DNA from: Bradyrhizobium sp. CCBAU 53340
GTDB lineage: Bacteria; Pseudomonadota; Alphaproteobacteria; Rhizobiales; Xanthobacteraceae
DNA length: 64,000 bases
Assembly (NCBI RefSeq): GCF_015291645.1
Contig: NZ_CP030056.1
Location: 310,001-374,000, forward strand
Reading direction: 5' to 3'
The position numbers were made by a program, and so were the translations under genes. Below the pieces are notes generated by a model that was not told the origin of the DNA, made no database searches, and saw nothing but the letters and a program-made list of their open reading frames with translations. The stretch's first letter is position 1. Each line of letters starts with the position of its first letter. Positions 23,405-32,650 of this stretch are shown here, piece by piece.

Positions 23405-24060
23405 CGCAGCACCCGGATGGTTTTGAAGCGGATGCAGTCACCGGGCTGCAGCAGCGCTGGCGGCGTGCGCTCGACATCGAAGAATGCGACCTCGGTGCTG
23501 CCGATCGTATTCCAGCCGCTCGGCCCATCGGAGGCAGAGACGCCGGTCTGACTGCCGCCGATGGAGACGGCGCCGCGTGGGATGCGCAGCACCGGCACCT
23601 TGCGCCGCGGCGTCGCGATGCGCTGGTCCATGCCACCGAGATAGCAGTACCCGGGATGGCTGCCGAGGGCGTAGACGGTGTAAGTCGGTGCGCTGTGGAT
23701 CGCGACGATATCGTCGACGCTCAATCCGGTGTGGGCCACGACATCGGCCATGTGCGGGCCGCCGTCGCCGCCATAGACCACCGGCAGATCAAGGCAGCGC
23801 CCGGCGACAGGAAGCGGCTCGAGGGCGTGCCACAGCTCGATCAGTCTGTGCTCGATTTGTCCCCGGTGCCGCGGCGGCTCGGCGAAAGCGATCATGAGGT
23901 TGTTCATGCCCGGCACGGCCTCCCGAACGCCGGGCAGACGGCCCGCCTCCAGCGCCAGGGCCCAGATGCGGCACTGCGTCGTCAGCGAGGTCTCGCCCGG
24001 AGCTTCGAACAGCAGCGCGGTCGTTCCCAGCAGGCTGAGTTGTGGCAGGTCCGTCGTCAT
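23401..24060 (-). CDS. pxpB: 5-oxoprolinase subunit B-like (KipI/allophanate hydrolase subunit 1 family)
   Basis: The gene encodes 219 residues from the ATG at 24060, which overlaps the accC stop by 4 bp. Conserved segments include LPVVYGGDGGPHMADVV, YALGSHPGYCYLGGMDQRI and VSIGGSQTGVSASDGPSGWN. The common GFxPGF motif is ALGSHPGY here, one of several family-motif changes in this operon, so a substrate other than 5-oxoproline is possible. Confidence 0.9.
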   Translation of the reverse strand: MTTDLPQLSLLGTTALLFEAPGETSLTTQCRIWALALEAGRLPGVREAVPGMNNLMIAFAEPPRHRGQIEHRLIELWHALEPLPVAGRCLDLPVVYGGDGGPHMADVVAHTGLSVDDIVAIHSAPTYTVYALGSHPGYCYLGGMDQRIATPRRKVPVLRIPRGAVSIGGSQTGVSASDGPSGWNTIGSTEVAFFDVERTPPALLQPGDCIRFKTIRVLR

Positions 24061-25409
24061 GCCTTGCCGCTCCCGCACAACTGCTGCTCGAGATGGTGAA
24101 TGCTGACGCCGCCCCTGATGAACGCGGCATCCCTGACGAGCCGCCGGTGCAGCGGCAGGTTGGTCGCGATTCCTTCCACGCGCATTTCGTCGAGGGCGAT
24201 GCGCAGCCGGTCCAGGGCCTCGGCGCGATTCGCGCCGTGCACGACGAGCTTGCCGATCAGCGAGTCGTAATATGGCGGCACGCGATATCCGCTGCTGGCA
24301 TGGCTATCGATGCGCACGCCGGGGCCGCCGGGGAGCTCCCAGGCGGTGATCACACCGGGGGACGGCACGAACGTGTCGGGATCTTCGGCGTTGATCCGGC
24401 ATTCGAAGGCATGACCGCGGCAGACGATGTCGGCTTGCGCGAACGGCAGCGCCTCGCCCTGAGCCACACGAATCTGCGCCTCGACGATATCGATCCCAGC
24501 GGTCATCTCGGTGACGGGGTGTTCGACCTGCAGGCGCGTATTCATCTCGATGAAGTAGAACGCGTCATCCTCGACGAGGAACTCGAACGTGCCGACGCCG
24601 CGGTATTCGAGCTGCCGGCAGGCCTCCGCGCAGCGCTCGCCGATCTGCGCCAGCACGTCCTGGTCCAGTCCCGGTGCCGGCGCCTCCTCCAGCACCTTCT
24701 GGTGCCGTCGCTGCAGCGAGCAATCGCGGCTGCCGAGCCAGACGGCATTGCCATGGGTATCGGCAATCACCTGGATCTCGACATGTCGCGGCCGGCGCAG
24801 GAATTTCTCGATGTAGATCGCGCTGTTGGCGAAGCCGCGCCGCGCCTCTTCCCGCGTCACGGCGATCGCATCGATGAGGCCAGCCTCGCTCTCCACCATG
24901 CGCATGCCGCGTCCACCGCCGCCGCCCGCCGCTTTCAGGATCACGGGGTAGCCGATCTGCCGCGCGGTTGCGCGCGCGAGATCGAGGTCGTCGCCGAGCG
25001 CCGCATCCGGACCGGGTACGCAGGGAACGCCGGCGGCGCGCATCGCCCGCTTGGCCGCGACCTTGTCGCCCATGACGCGCATCACCGCGGCCGTCGGGCC
25101 GATGAAGGTCAGGCCGGCAGCTTCGACCTGCTCGGCGAAGCCAGGGTTCTCGGACAGGAACCCGTAGCCCGGATGGATCGCCTCCGCTCCGCTGACCTCG
25201 GCGGCGAACAGCAACGCCGTCTGGTTGAGATAGCTCTGCGCTGCCGCGGCCGGCCCGATGCAGATGGCCTCGTCGGCATGATGCACGTAGGGCGCATCGC
25301 GATCGGCCTCCGAATGGACGACGATGGTGCGCAGCCCGAGCCGCCGGCAACCACGCTGGATGCGCAGCGCGATCTCGCCCCGGTTGGCTATGAGGACCGA
25401 GCCGAACAT
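24057..25409 (-). CDS. accC: Biotin carboxylase (AccC-like)
   Basis: This is a 450-residue biotin carboxylase, which carboxylates carrier-bound biotin with ATP and bicarbonate. It starts MFGSVLIANRGEIALRI and contains the ATP-grasp glycine loop KAAGGGGGRGMRMVE, the catalytic FIEMNTRLQVEHPVTE and the conserved ECRINAEDP. It lies between accB and pxpB, so it may be a dedicated copy for the oxoprolinase-like system rather than the fatty-acid enzyme. Confidence 0.94.
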   Translation of the reverse strand: MFGSVLIANRGEIALRIQRGCRRLGLRTIVVHSEADRDAPYVHHADEAICIGPAAAAQSYLNQTALLFAAEVSGAEAIHPGYGFLSENPGFAEQVEAAGLTFIGPTAAVMRVMGDKVAAKRAMRAAGVPCVPGPDAALGDDLDLARATARQIGYPVILKAAGGGGGRGMRMVESEAGLIDAIAVTREEARRGFANSAIYIEKFLRRPRHVEIQVIADTHGNAVWLGSRDCSLQRRHQKVLEEAPAPGLDQDVLAQIGERCAEACRQLEYRGVGTFEFLVEDDAFYFIEMNTRLQVEHPVTEMTAGIDIVEAQIRVAQGEALPFAQADIVCRGHAFECRINAEDPDTFVPSPGVITAWELPGGPGVRIDSHASSGYRVPPYYDSLIGKLVVHGANRAEALDRLRIALDEMRVEGIATNLPLHRRLVRDAAFIRGGVSIHHLEQQLCGSGKA

Positions 25410-25413
25410 GTGC

Positions 25414-25854
25414 CTACCTGATCCGCATCAGTTCTTGCCCGGCCTCGACCTCCTGCCCGGTGGAGACGAGAATTGCGATCACGGCGCCGTCCCGATCGGC
25501 ACGGACCTCGTGAAACATCTTCATGGCTTCGATGACGCACAATGTCGTGCCGGCGGTGATCGCCTGGGCCACCGTGACGAAGGGCGGCGCGTCAGGATCG
25601 GGCTGCAGATAGGCAACGCCAAACAGCGGCGCGACGACGCCATCCGCCGCGGCGTTGACCGGTGCCGGTTGCGCAGGCTCGGGACGGCTCGGGGGGCGCG
25701 CCGTGGCGGCGACCACTGGCACCGCCGGCCGCGATTCGGTCGGCTGCGGTCGGCGCACCAGCCGCAATGACATGCCGCCCTGGCTGAACTCCATCTCGGC
25801 CAGATCGGAAGCCGCCATGGCGTCAATCAGTGACTTGATACGATCGAGATCCAT
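25414..25854 (-). CDS. accB: Biotin carboxyl carrier protein (AccB-like)
   Basis: This 146-residue protein has a Pro/Ala-rich linker and a C-terminal biotinyl domain with the canonical EAMKM (biotinylated Lys) in CVIEAMKMFHEVRADRDG. It is the first gene of the accB-accC-pxpB-pxpC-carrier-pxpA-SDR-transporter operon. It is 4 bp upstream of accC. Confidence 0.93.
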   Translation of the reverse strand: MDLDRIKSLIDAMAASDLAEMEFSQGGMSLRLVRRPQPTESRPAVPVVAATARPPSRPEPAQPAPVNAAADGVVAPLFGVAYLQPDPDAPPFVTVAQAITAGTTLCVIEAMKMFHEVRADRDGAVIAILVSTGQEVEAGQELMRIR

Positions 25855-25967
25855 GCTCCGGCCGTTCGTCGAGGTCGGCGCCCGCGGCGTCGCTACCTAC
25901 CGACGAACGCTACCGCTGGCGGTCTTCCCCGACCAAGACGGTTTGGCTTTGCCCATATAAGAGAGCG

Positions 25968-26906
25968 CTATGACGCTTTCTGCGCCCGCTCCTCGGCGAC
26001 GACGAGATTGCCAGGCAGCCCAGCAACGAGCTCGAGCAGGATTTCCTTGATGGCCTGGGCCGGCTCCGATAGCGGCAAATGATCGGACTGGCACAATGCC
26101 AACGGCGCCTCGATGATCGGATCGACGATGCGGGACTGCCAGCCGCCGCAGGAGCCCGCCACCTGTCGGGCCATCGATTCCGGCAGGATCGTCGCGCCGA
26201 GCCCGTCGGCGATCACCGCCGTCAATGTGCTCGCCGATTCGATTTCCGCGACGACCTTCGGCGCCTGACCGATCGCCGCAAAGGCTTCGTTCACCATCTT
26301 GCGCACGACGTTGTAGGGACGGGCGAGATAGAGATCCATGTCGGCCAGCGCTGGCACGCTGATCTCGCCCGGCGGGGCCATCATGCTGGCGGGGCCGACC
26401 ACGTAGAGCTGTTCGCGCAGCAGCGGCACGAACGAGAGGCCATGAACGGCCGTCTTGCCGCCGTAGAGCACGGCGAGATCCATCCGGCCGTTCATGACGA
26501 GCTCCGAGAGCGTCGTTCCGTAGGTCTCGTTGAGGTAGAGCAGGATGCCAGGGTGGCGGGCGCGCACGGTCCGCAGCAGCGGCAGCGCGAGTCCGGCCGC
26601 GGCCGTTCCAGGCGCAAGTCCGACGGCGACCGCACCGGAGATGCTCTTGGCCGCCGCGCTCATATCGGCGCGCGCCTGCTCGCATTGACGCAAGATGAGC
26701 TGCGCGTGGCGATACAGCACCTTGCCCGCTTCCGTGGGCACGACGCCGCTTTTGGTGCGCACCAGGAGCTGCTGGCGGACCTCGCCCTCCAAGGTCGCGA
26801 GCTGCTGGCTGAGCGCCGGCTGCGCGACATGGAGCACATCGGCGGCCTGCGTCAGGCTGCCGACGTCGACGATCTTCACGAAATACTGAAGACGCCTCAG
26901 ATTCAC
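25968..26906 (-). CDS. LysR-family transcriptional regulator
   Basis: This 312-residue protein has an N-terminal winged helix-turn-helix (MNLRRLQYFVKIVDVGSLTQAADVL, AQPALSQQLATLEGEV) and a substrate-binding domain typical of LysR proteins, closest in pattern to the Nac/CynR branch. It lies 113 bp upstream of accB in the same direction and divergent from the aminotransferase gene. It is a good candidate regulator of one or both; the effector is unknown. Confidence 0.9.
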   Translation of the reverse strand: MNLRRLQYFVKIVDVGSLTQAADVLHVAQPALSQQLATLEGEVRQQLLVRTKSGVVPTEAGKVLYRHAQLILRQCEQARADMSAAAKSISGAVAVGLAPGTAAAGLALPLLRTVRARHPGILLYLNETYGTTLSELVMNGRMDLAVLYGGKTAVHGLSFVPLLREQLYVVGPASMMAPPGEISVPALADMDLYLARPYNVVRKMVNEAFAAIGQAPKVVAEIESASTLTAVIADGLGATILPESMARQVAGSCGGWQSRIVDPIIEAPLALCQSDHLPLSEPAQAIKEILLELVAGLPGNLVVAEERAQKAS

Positions 26907-27078
26907 CTTGTCCCTCGGATCGATCGGCGCAGCGGCCTTCCCGGCTGCGCGGCATTCAACGGGGCGCCGAGGAGGAATCCAACCATAAGATATGCCTATC
27001 AGGCCAGATTGAACTCGTGTTGGTCAGCGCCGGCGGCTGTCTTTAGCGTCGCACCTCTCCAGACCGGGGTCAATTGCC

Positions 27079-28287
27079 ATGAACCGTTCTCGTATTTCCG
27101 CGCGCGTCAGACGCATCAAGCCTTCGCCCAGCACGGCGGCTGCGGATCGGGCGAGCGCGCTCAAGCGCGAGGGCAAGAGCATCGTCAGCCTTGTGGTCGG
27201 CGAGCCGGATTTCGACACGCCCGCGCATATTCGCACTGCCGCCGTCTGGGCGATGGAGAAGGGAGAGACGCGGTACACGGTGCTTGCCGGCACGCTGGAG
27301 CTGCGCCAGGCGATCGTCGCCAAGCTGAAGCGCGAAAACGGCCTCGTCTACGATCCCGCGGAGATCGTCGTCACCAACGGCGCCAAGAGCGCCATTTACA
27401 GCGCGCTCGAAGCGACCCTCGAGGCCGGCGACGAGGTGATCATCCCAGCGCCCTATTGGGTGTCCTATCCGGACATGGTGCTCGCCTGCGAAGGAATACC
27501 TAAGATCGTGGCCTGTCCGGAAAGCCAGAGCTTCAAGATCTCGCCGGCCCAGCTGGAGGCGGCGATCTCGGAGAAGACGCGCTGGCTGTTGATCAACTCG
27601 CCATCGAACCCGACCGGCGCAAGCTATTCCGCAGCGGAATATCGCGGGATTGCCGAGGTTCTCGCCCGCCATCCGCATGTGCTGGTCATGACCGACGACA
27701 TCTACGAACACATCCGTTTCGACGGCGAGAGTACGCCGCATCTGCTCAACGCAGCACCCGAGCTGCGTGAGCGCGTCCTCGCCATCAACGGCGTATCCAA
27801 GACCTATGCGATGACCGGCTGGCGCATCGGCTGGATCGCCGGCCCCGCGGACCTCGTCGGCGCGCTGAATACGCTGCTGTCGCAGGCCTCGGGCAATGCC
27901 TGCTCGATCAGCCAGGCGGCGGCGGTCGCGGCGCTCACCGGCGACCAGAGCTTCGTTGGCGAGACCGTTGCGACTTATCGGGCGCGTCGCGATCGCACGC
28001 TCGCGCGTATCAACGCGATCCCCGGGCTGAGTTGCCGGCCGCCCGACGGAGCGTTTTATCTCTACGTCAATTGTGCAGGCCTGATCGGCCGGACAACGCC
28101 GGCCGGGACTCGCCTCGAGAGCGACAGTGACGTCGTGATGTACTTGTTGGAGGCGGCCGGCGTGGCCGTCGTCCAGGGCACCGCCTACGGTCTGTCGCCA
28201 TTCTTCCGTGCCTCGATCGCGACATCGCAAGCGGCGCTCGACGAAGGCACGGATCGCATCGCCCGTGCAGTTGCCGAGCTGCACTAA
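27079..28287 (+). CDS. Class I/II pyridoxal-phosphate aminotransferase (AatA type)
   Basis: This is a 402-residue fold-type I aminotransferase. The PLP lysine is in SKTYAMTGWRIGW. NSPSNPTGASYS, the DDIYEHIRFDG motif and the C-terminal FRASIATS arginine complete the active site. The sequence pattern matches alphaproteobacterial aspartate or prephenate aminotransferases. Next to a LysR gene and an amino-acid transport/lactam-opening operon, it may transaminate the released amino acid (inference). Confidence 0.92.
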   Translation: MNRSRISARVRRIKPSPSTAAADRASALKREGKSIVSLVVGEPDFDTPAHIRTAAVWAMEKGETRYTVLAGTLELRQAIVAKLKRENGLVYDPAEIVVTNGAKSAIYSALEATLEAGDEVIIPAPYWVSYPDMVLACEGIPKIVACPESQSFKISPAQLEAAISEKTRWLLINSPSNPTGASYSAAEYRGIAEVLARHPHVLVMTDDIYEHIRFDGESTPHLLNAAPELRERVLAINGVSKTYAMTGWRIGWIAGPADLVGALNTLLSQASGNACSISQAAAVAALTGDQSFVGETVATYRARRDRTLARINAIPGLSCRPPDGAFYLYVNCAGLIGRTTPAGTRLESDSDVVMYLLEAAGVAVVQGTAYGLSPFFRASIATSQAALDEGTDRIARAVAELH

Positions 28288-28313
28288 CCTGAAATTGATC
28301 GAAAGCATCCTCC

Positions 28314-28979
28314 ATGACCAATCCCGGAATCGTCAGAAACCCCTCCGCTCCCCAGGTCGACCCGTCCACCGTCGCCAAGCTGCGGAGCATCGCGGTGGCG
28401 CTGCTGAGCGATCAACTGCACCGCAACTGCGGCAGCATCGGTCTTCGCGCCTACCATTCGCCCGCCCCCATGGCCGGCACGGCGGTGACCGTGAAGACGC
28501 GTGGCGGGGACAACCTCGCCATTCTGCGCGCCTATGATTTCTGCCGGCCCGGAGACGTCATGGTGGTCGATGCCGGCGGAGACACTACCAACGCTCTGGT
28601 CGGTGGCATCATGACCTTCGCCGCCGCTTCGCTGGGTCTCGCCGGCATGGTGCTCGATGGCGCCATTCGGGACGCGGCCGAAATCGGCGCACGAGCTTTT
28701 CCCGTTTATGCCCGCGGCGTGAACCACCGCGGCCCCTACAAGGACGGTCCAGGGGAGATCAACGTGCCGATCACGGTCGGCGGTATGGTGGTCAATCCGG
28801 GAGACGTGATCGTCGGGGACCAAGATGGACTTCTCGCCTTCCCGCCCGGTCTTGCCGCAAGCGTGATCGAGAAGGCGATGGCTCAACATCAGAAGGAGGA
28901 GGCGACGATGCAGGCCATTCGCGAGGGCCGCTGGGACCGTTCCTTTGTCGACGCGCTGGAAGCGCGCTGCGCCAATTGA
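28314..28979 (+). CDS. RraA-family protein (aldolase/decarboxylase-like)
   Basis: This 221-residue RraA/HMG-aldolase family member contains GTAVTVKTRGGDNLA, VVDAGGDTTNALVGG, DGAIRDAAEI (Arg-Asp pair of the metal site) and VNPGDVIVGDQDGLLAFP. It follows the aminotransferase by 26 bp and is probably cotranscribed. Class II 4-hydroxy-4-methyl-2-oxoglutarate/oxaloacetate chemistry is known for relatives; this protein's substrate is not evident. A second family member lies at 59134-59769. Confidence 0.85.
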   Translation: MTNPGIVRNPSAPQVDPSTVAKLRSIAVALLSDQLHRNCGSIGLRAYHSPAPMAGTAVTVKTRGGDNLAILRAYDFCRPGDVMVVDAGGDTTNALVGGIMTFAAASLGLAGMVLDGAIRDAAEIGARAFPVYARGVNHRGPYKDGPGEINVPITVGGMVVNPGDVIVGDQDGLLAFPPGLAASVIEKAMAQHQKEEATMQAIREGRWDRSFVDALEARCAN

Positions 28980-29240
28980 GCGCGTTTCTGCCTCTGTTAA
29001 AGCTTGCTGCGGCGTCTTCACGCCAGAACAACCGCAGAGCCAGGTGAACTCTTGAGATAAGGACACCGGGCGGAGTCACGGATATGCGCTCTTGAGATCA
29101 TGGCTCGCGGCGCAGCCCGGACAGCGAAATCGCAACCCCGGCCGCTACCAACCAGCCAGTTCGCAGGTACTTCCTGCAGGCTGGAAACGCCGCACCAAAA
29201 CGTGAAGCGTGCCAATGTCCTGGTTACTCGGCAGCGCTCC

Positions 29241-30452
29241 CTACTTCACCAACGCACAGCCGCCCTCCACCATTGGCCGGAACGCCTGGTCTGCCGGGAT
29301 CGTCGAAACAAGCTTGTAATAATCGTACGGATATTTCGTCTCCTCCGGCTTCTTGACCTCGAACAGGTACATCGGATGCACGACGCGGCCATCCTGACGG
29401 ATCGCGGTATCGCCGAAAAGCCTATCGTGGCCTTTGAACGTCTTCATCTGCGGCACGACGTCCTTGGCGTTGTCGCTGCCAGTAGCGGCGACCGCGTTGA
29501 GGTAGGCGAGCGTGGAGGCGTAGACGCCGGCTTGATTGCCGCTCGGCATTTTGCCGTTCATGCCGGGGCGTGCCGCAAAGCGTTTGGCGAAGGCACGGGT
29601 GTCGTCGTTCATGTCCCAGTAAAAAGCCTCCATGAGTTGCAGTCCTTGAGCGACCTTCAATCCCATTCCGTGGACGTCGTTGATGAAGAGGAGGAAGGCA
29701 ACGAGCTTCTGTCCGCTCTGCTGGATACCGAACTCAGCCGCCTGCTTCACCGCGTTGATGGTGTCGCCGCCTGCATTGGCAAGCCCGATCACCTGGGCTT
29801 TCGAGCCCTGCGCCTGAAGCAGGAAGGAGGCGAAGTCAGAAGTGCCGAGTGGATGCTTGGAGGAGCCGATCACCTTGCCGCCATGCGCCTCGATATATTT
29901 CTGCGCTTCCGCCTCGATGCCTTTACCGAGCGCGTAATCGACGGTGAGGAAGTACCACTCCTTGCCGCCGTGCGACATCATTGCCGCCGCCGTGGTGTTG
30001 CCGGTCGCCCAGGTGTCGTTGACCCATTGGATGGTGTTGGGCGAGCAGGCCTTGCCGGTTAGGTCGGCGCTCGCGGTGGAGGACGCCAGGAACGTCATCC
30101 GGCTGTCGCGTAGCACATTGTTGATGGAAAGGCCCACCGCCGAGTTCGGCACGTCGACGATGGCATCGACACCTTCAACATCGAGCCATTTTCGCGCAAT
30201 GGCCGAGCCGACGTCCGCCTTGTTCTGATGATCGGCGTAGACGATTTCAACCTTGACGTCCTTGCCGCCGCCGGCGAAATCTTCCGCCGCCATGCGTGCG
30301 GCTTCGACCGAGCCCATGCCGTTGGTGTCTTGGAATATGCCGGAGATGTCGTTGAGCACGCCGATACGCACGACGCCATCCGAAATCTCCGCGTTCGCGG
30401 CGCCGACCCAAAAGCTTGCGGCAAGCGCAATGGTCCACCCCAGGTGCTTCAT
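29241..30452 (-). CDS. Branched-chain-amino-acid-type ABC substrate-binding protein
   Basis: This 403-residue periplasmic protein has an N-terminal signal (cleavage likely after GAANA) and a type I receptor fold: RIGVLNDISGIFQDTNG, VEGVDAIVDVPNSAV, KHPLGTSDFASFLLQAQ. No permease or ATPase genes are nearby, so it must use components encoded elsewhere. It is downstream of a CYP199A-type P450 and a ferredoxin gene, which suggests it binds an aromatic acid. A paralogue lies at 54713-55921. Confidence 0.88.
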   Translation of the reverse strand: MKHLGWTIALAASFWVGAANAEISDGVVRIGVLNDISGIFQDTNGMGSVEAARMAAEDFAGGGKDVKVEIVYADHQNKADVGSAIARKWLDVEGVDAIVDVPNSAVGLSINNVLRDSRMTFLASSTASADLTGKACSPNTIQWVNDTWATGNTTAAAMMSHGGKEWYFLTVDYALGKGIEAEAQKYIEAHGGKVIGSSKHPLGTSDFASFLLQAQGSKAQVIGLANAGGDTINAVKQAAEFGIQQSGQKLVAFLLFINDVHGMGLKVAQGLQLMEAFYWDMNDDTRAFAKRFAARPGMNGKMPSGNQAGVYASTLAYLNAVAATGSDNAKDVVPQMKTFKGHDRLFGDTAIRQDGRVVHPMYLFEVKKPEETKYPYDYYKLVSTIPADQAFRPMVEGGCALVK

Positions 30453-30502
30453 TCTTTGTCCTCCCTCACTCCCGCGAGTCGGTCGTTGCCGAAAACTGGA
30501 AC

Positions 30503-30830
30503 CTAGACCTGCCGCTCCGGCAGACGCAGCACGAGACCGTCGAGCTCAGACGTGATCCTGATCTGGCAGGACAGCCGGCTCGTCGGCCGCCGCTCCGCGG
30601 CGGTGCCATCGAGCAGCGCGTCCTCGTCGTCGCGGACGGCCGGCAATCGCGCCAGCCAGGGCGTCGTCGACATAGACATGGCAGGTCGCGCACATGGCGT
30701 TGCCGCCGCACTCGGCGAGGATGCCGTCGAGGCCGTAGCGGGTTGCCGCCTGCATCGCACTCTCCCCGTCGCTGGCGTCGAGGTGATCGCTATTGCCGTT
30801 GGAATGAACGAAAGTAATGGCTGGCATCAA
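30503..30830 (-). pseudogene. Putidaredoxin-like [2Fe-2S] ferredoxin (Pux type), frameshifted
   Basis: From 30830 the frame gives MMPAITFVHSNG...ECGGNAMCATCHVYVDDA with three cluster cysteines (C-x5-C-x2-C). It then runs into unrelated Arg-rich sequence. From about 30660 down to 30503, another minus-strand frame supplies the expected rest (RLPAVRDDEDALLDGTAAE, then SRLSCQI with the fourth cysteine and LDGLVLRLPERQV). One extra C in the CCC read at 30659-30661 explains the break. It is the natural redox partner of the adjacent P450. It is either a real lesion or a homopolymer error. Confidence 0.85.
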
Positions 30831-30839
30831 AGGTCCTCG

Positions 30840-32063
30840 TCAGGCCGGGGTGATGGATATCGGCAGGCTCTCTAGCCCGCGCAGCGTGTTGTTGTAGCGG
30901 CGCTCGACGGGACCGGAGATTTCGATCGATGCAACCCTTCGCGCGATCGCGGACAGCACCACCTCACCTTCGAGCCGCGCTACCAACTGGCCAACGCACA
31001 TGTGAATGCCGGAGCCGAAGCCGACATGGCCCGAAGTCTTGCGGGTGATGTCGTAGCGATCGGACTCGATCCAGCGGCGCGGGTCGCGGTTCGCCGCGCC
31101 GAGGAACATCAGGACCTTCTCGCCCTCGCCGACGCGCGTGCCGCCGATCTCGACCTCGCGCGTCGTGGTGCGGAAGAAGGTCTGCACCGGGCTTTCGAAG
31201 CGAACGGCTTCCTCGAAGGCGTTGCGCGCCAGCGACGGATCGGCCCGCAGCCGCGCGAATTCCTTCGGAAAGCGTGCCAGGCAATAGAGAGCGGCTCCGA
31301 TGCCATAGACTGTGGTGTCGAGGCCTGCGGACAGCAGTGAGCGCACGAGCAACGGCGCCTCATCCGACGTGATCTCGCCAGTGTCGGAGAACGCATGGAT
31401 ACAGGCGCCAAAGCCGCCAGGCTTAAGATTCGGTCGCTGGCACTGCTCGGCGACATAGGCCTGGTGCGGCGCCGATCGCTCGATTGCGGTCTGACGTAGC
31501 TCGTTTGGCGGGCCGAAGGCATTGAAGACGAGACCAGCATAAGGAATCAGGTGCTCGCGCCCTTCCGCCTTCAGTCCGAGCGCATCCGGAAATACAGACA
31601 ACGGATAGGCCTCTGCGAGATCGGCGACCGCATCGAATTTGCGCCGCTGCAGCAGCTCGTCGATCTTGGCTTCGGCCGCCAAAGCGAAGCCGTCGCGGAT
31701 CCGCTTCATGGTCGCGGGCGACAGCACCTTTGACAGCACGGCGCGGGTGCGGGTGTGCGCGGGGGGATCGGCCTCCAGGATCAGGCTCGGCGGCCGCCAG
31801 GGCTTTTCCTTCTTGAAGTCGGAAAGACCGACGCCGCGGCTGGAACAGAAGGTCTGGGGATCGTTGAGGACTGAATAGACCTCGGCATAACGCGCCACGC
31901 CGTAGACGTTCCATTTATCGAGATAGACGACAGGGCCGGCCTCTCGCAGCCTTTCATGGGTCGGATAGGGATCGTCGAAGAACGAGATCGCGAAGGGGTC
32001 GACGTCAAGGTGTGGAATGGCCATTGGACCGGCGGTCGAAGCACAGGCGCTCGGTACAGTCAT
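30840..32063 (-). CDS. Cytochrome P450, CYP199A family (para-substituted benzoate monooxygenase)
   Basis: This 407-residue P450 has the heme-binding segment FGSGIHMCVG, the I-helix LLSAGLDTTVYG and an ExxR motif. Stretches such as VVYLDKWNVYGVARYAEVY, CSSRGVGLSDFKKEKPWR and GLVFNAFGPPNELRQ match my memory of CYP199A2/A4 of Rhodopseudomonas palustris, which demethylate 4-methoxybenzoate. The expected role is attack on para-alkoxy or para-alkyl benzoates. The MarR gene is divergent, 83 bp away. Electron supply from the neighbouring ferredoxin is doubtful because that gene is frameshifted. Confidence 0.93.
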   Translation of the reverse strand: MTVPSACASTAGPMAIPHLDVDPFAISFFDDPYPTHERLREAGPVVYLDKWNVYGVARYAEVYSVLNDPQTFCSSRGVGLSDFKKEKPWRPPSLILEADPPAHTRTRAVLSKVLSPATMKRIRDGFALAAEAKIDELLQRRKFDAVADLAEAYPLSVFPDALGLKAEGREHLIPYAGLVFNAFGPPNELRQTAIERSAPHQAYVAEQCQRPNLKPGGFGACIHAFSDTGEITSDEAPLLVRSLLSAGLDTTVYGIGAALYCLARFPKEFARLRADPSLARNAFEEAVRFESPVQTFFRTTTREVEIGGTRVGEGEKVLMFLGAANRDPRRWIESDRYDITRKTSGHVGFGSGIHMCVGQLVARLEGEVVLSAIARRVASIEISGPVERRYNNTLRGLESLPISITPA

Positions 32064-32146
32064 TGCAGTCCTCGCAAATTTGGGCTTGTGAAGCGTTCGC
32101 GCATGTCCTTATTTCTGGAGCAGCGCATGAAGCGAGCCCCGACGTG

Positions 32147-32650
32147 ATGCAGCCACCGACCAGCAAATCGAGACACAACACCGCGACTGAAGGCGATGCG
32201 CCGCTGCTCGATCTCGACCGCTACATCCCGGCTCTGATCACCTTCATCGCCAATAAATTGTCCAAGAGCGCGAACGCGTTCTATCAGCCCGCGTTCGGCG
32301 TCAACGTCACCGAGTGGCGCATCATTGCCCTGCTCGCAATCGAGCCAGGCATTCCGGCCGCCCGCATCTGCCACGTCATCGGCTTCGACAAGGGGCCGGT
32401 GAGCAGGACGCTCGCCGCCATGGAGAAGCGAGGCCTGATCGCGATCCGCATCGACCCGAATGACGGCCGCACCCATTCGATCTCCCTGACAGCGAAGGGG
32501 CGCACCACCCACGACAAGGTGATCGCCGTGGCGCTTGGGCGCGAGCGGCGGCTGCTGTCGTGCCTTTCCAGGGATGAGCAGGAAATACTGATCGGGCTGC
32601 TGCGCCGTTTGCATGAAAATCTCGGCGCGGTGACGGATACCGATAGCTAA
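32147..32650 (+). CDS. MarR-family transcriptional regulator
   Basis: The gene encodes 167 residues from the ATG at 32147; a longer frame from 32012 overlaps the P450 gene. It has the winged-helix core VTEWRIIALLAIEPGIPAAR, a recognition region DKGPVSRTLAAMEKRGLI and a wing with DPNDGRTHS. Being divergent from the CYP199A P450, it probably represses that operon and responds to an aromatic acid (inference from position). Confidence 0.88.
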   Translation: MQPPTSKSRHNTATEGDAPLLDLDRYIPALITFIANKLSKSANAFYQPAFGVNVTEWRIIALLAIEPGIPAARICHVIGFDKGPVSRTLAAMEKRGLIAIRIDPNDGRTHSISLTAKGRTTHDKVIAVALGRERRLLSCLSRDEQEILIGLLRRLHENLGAVTDTDS

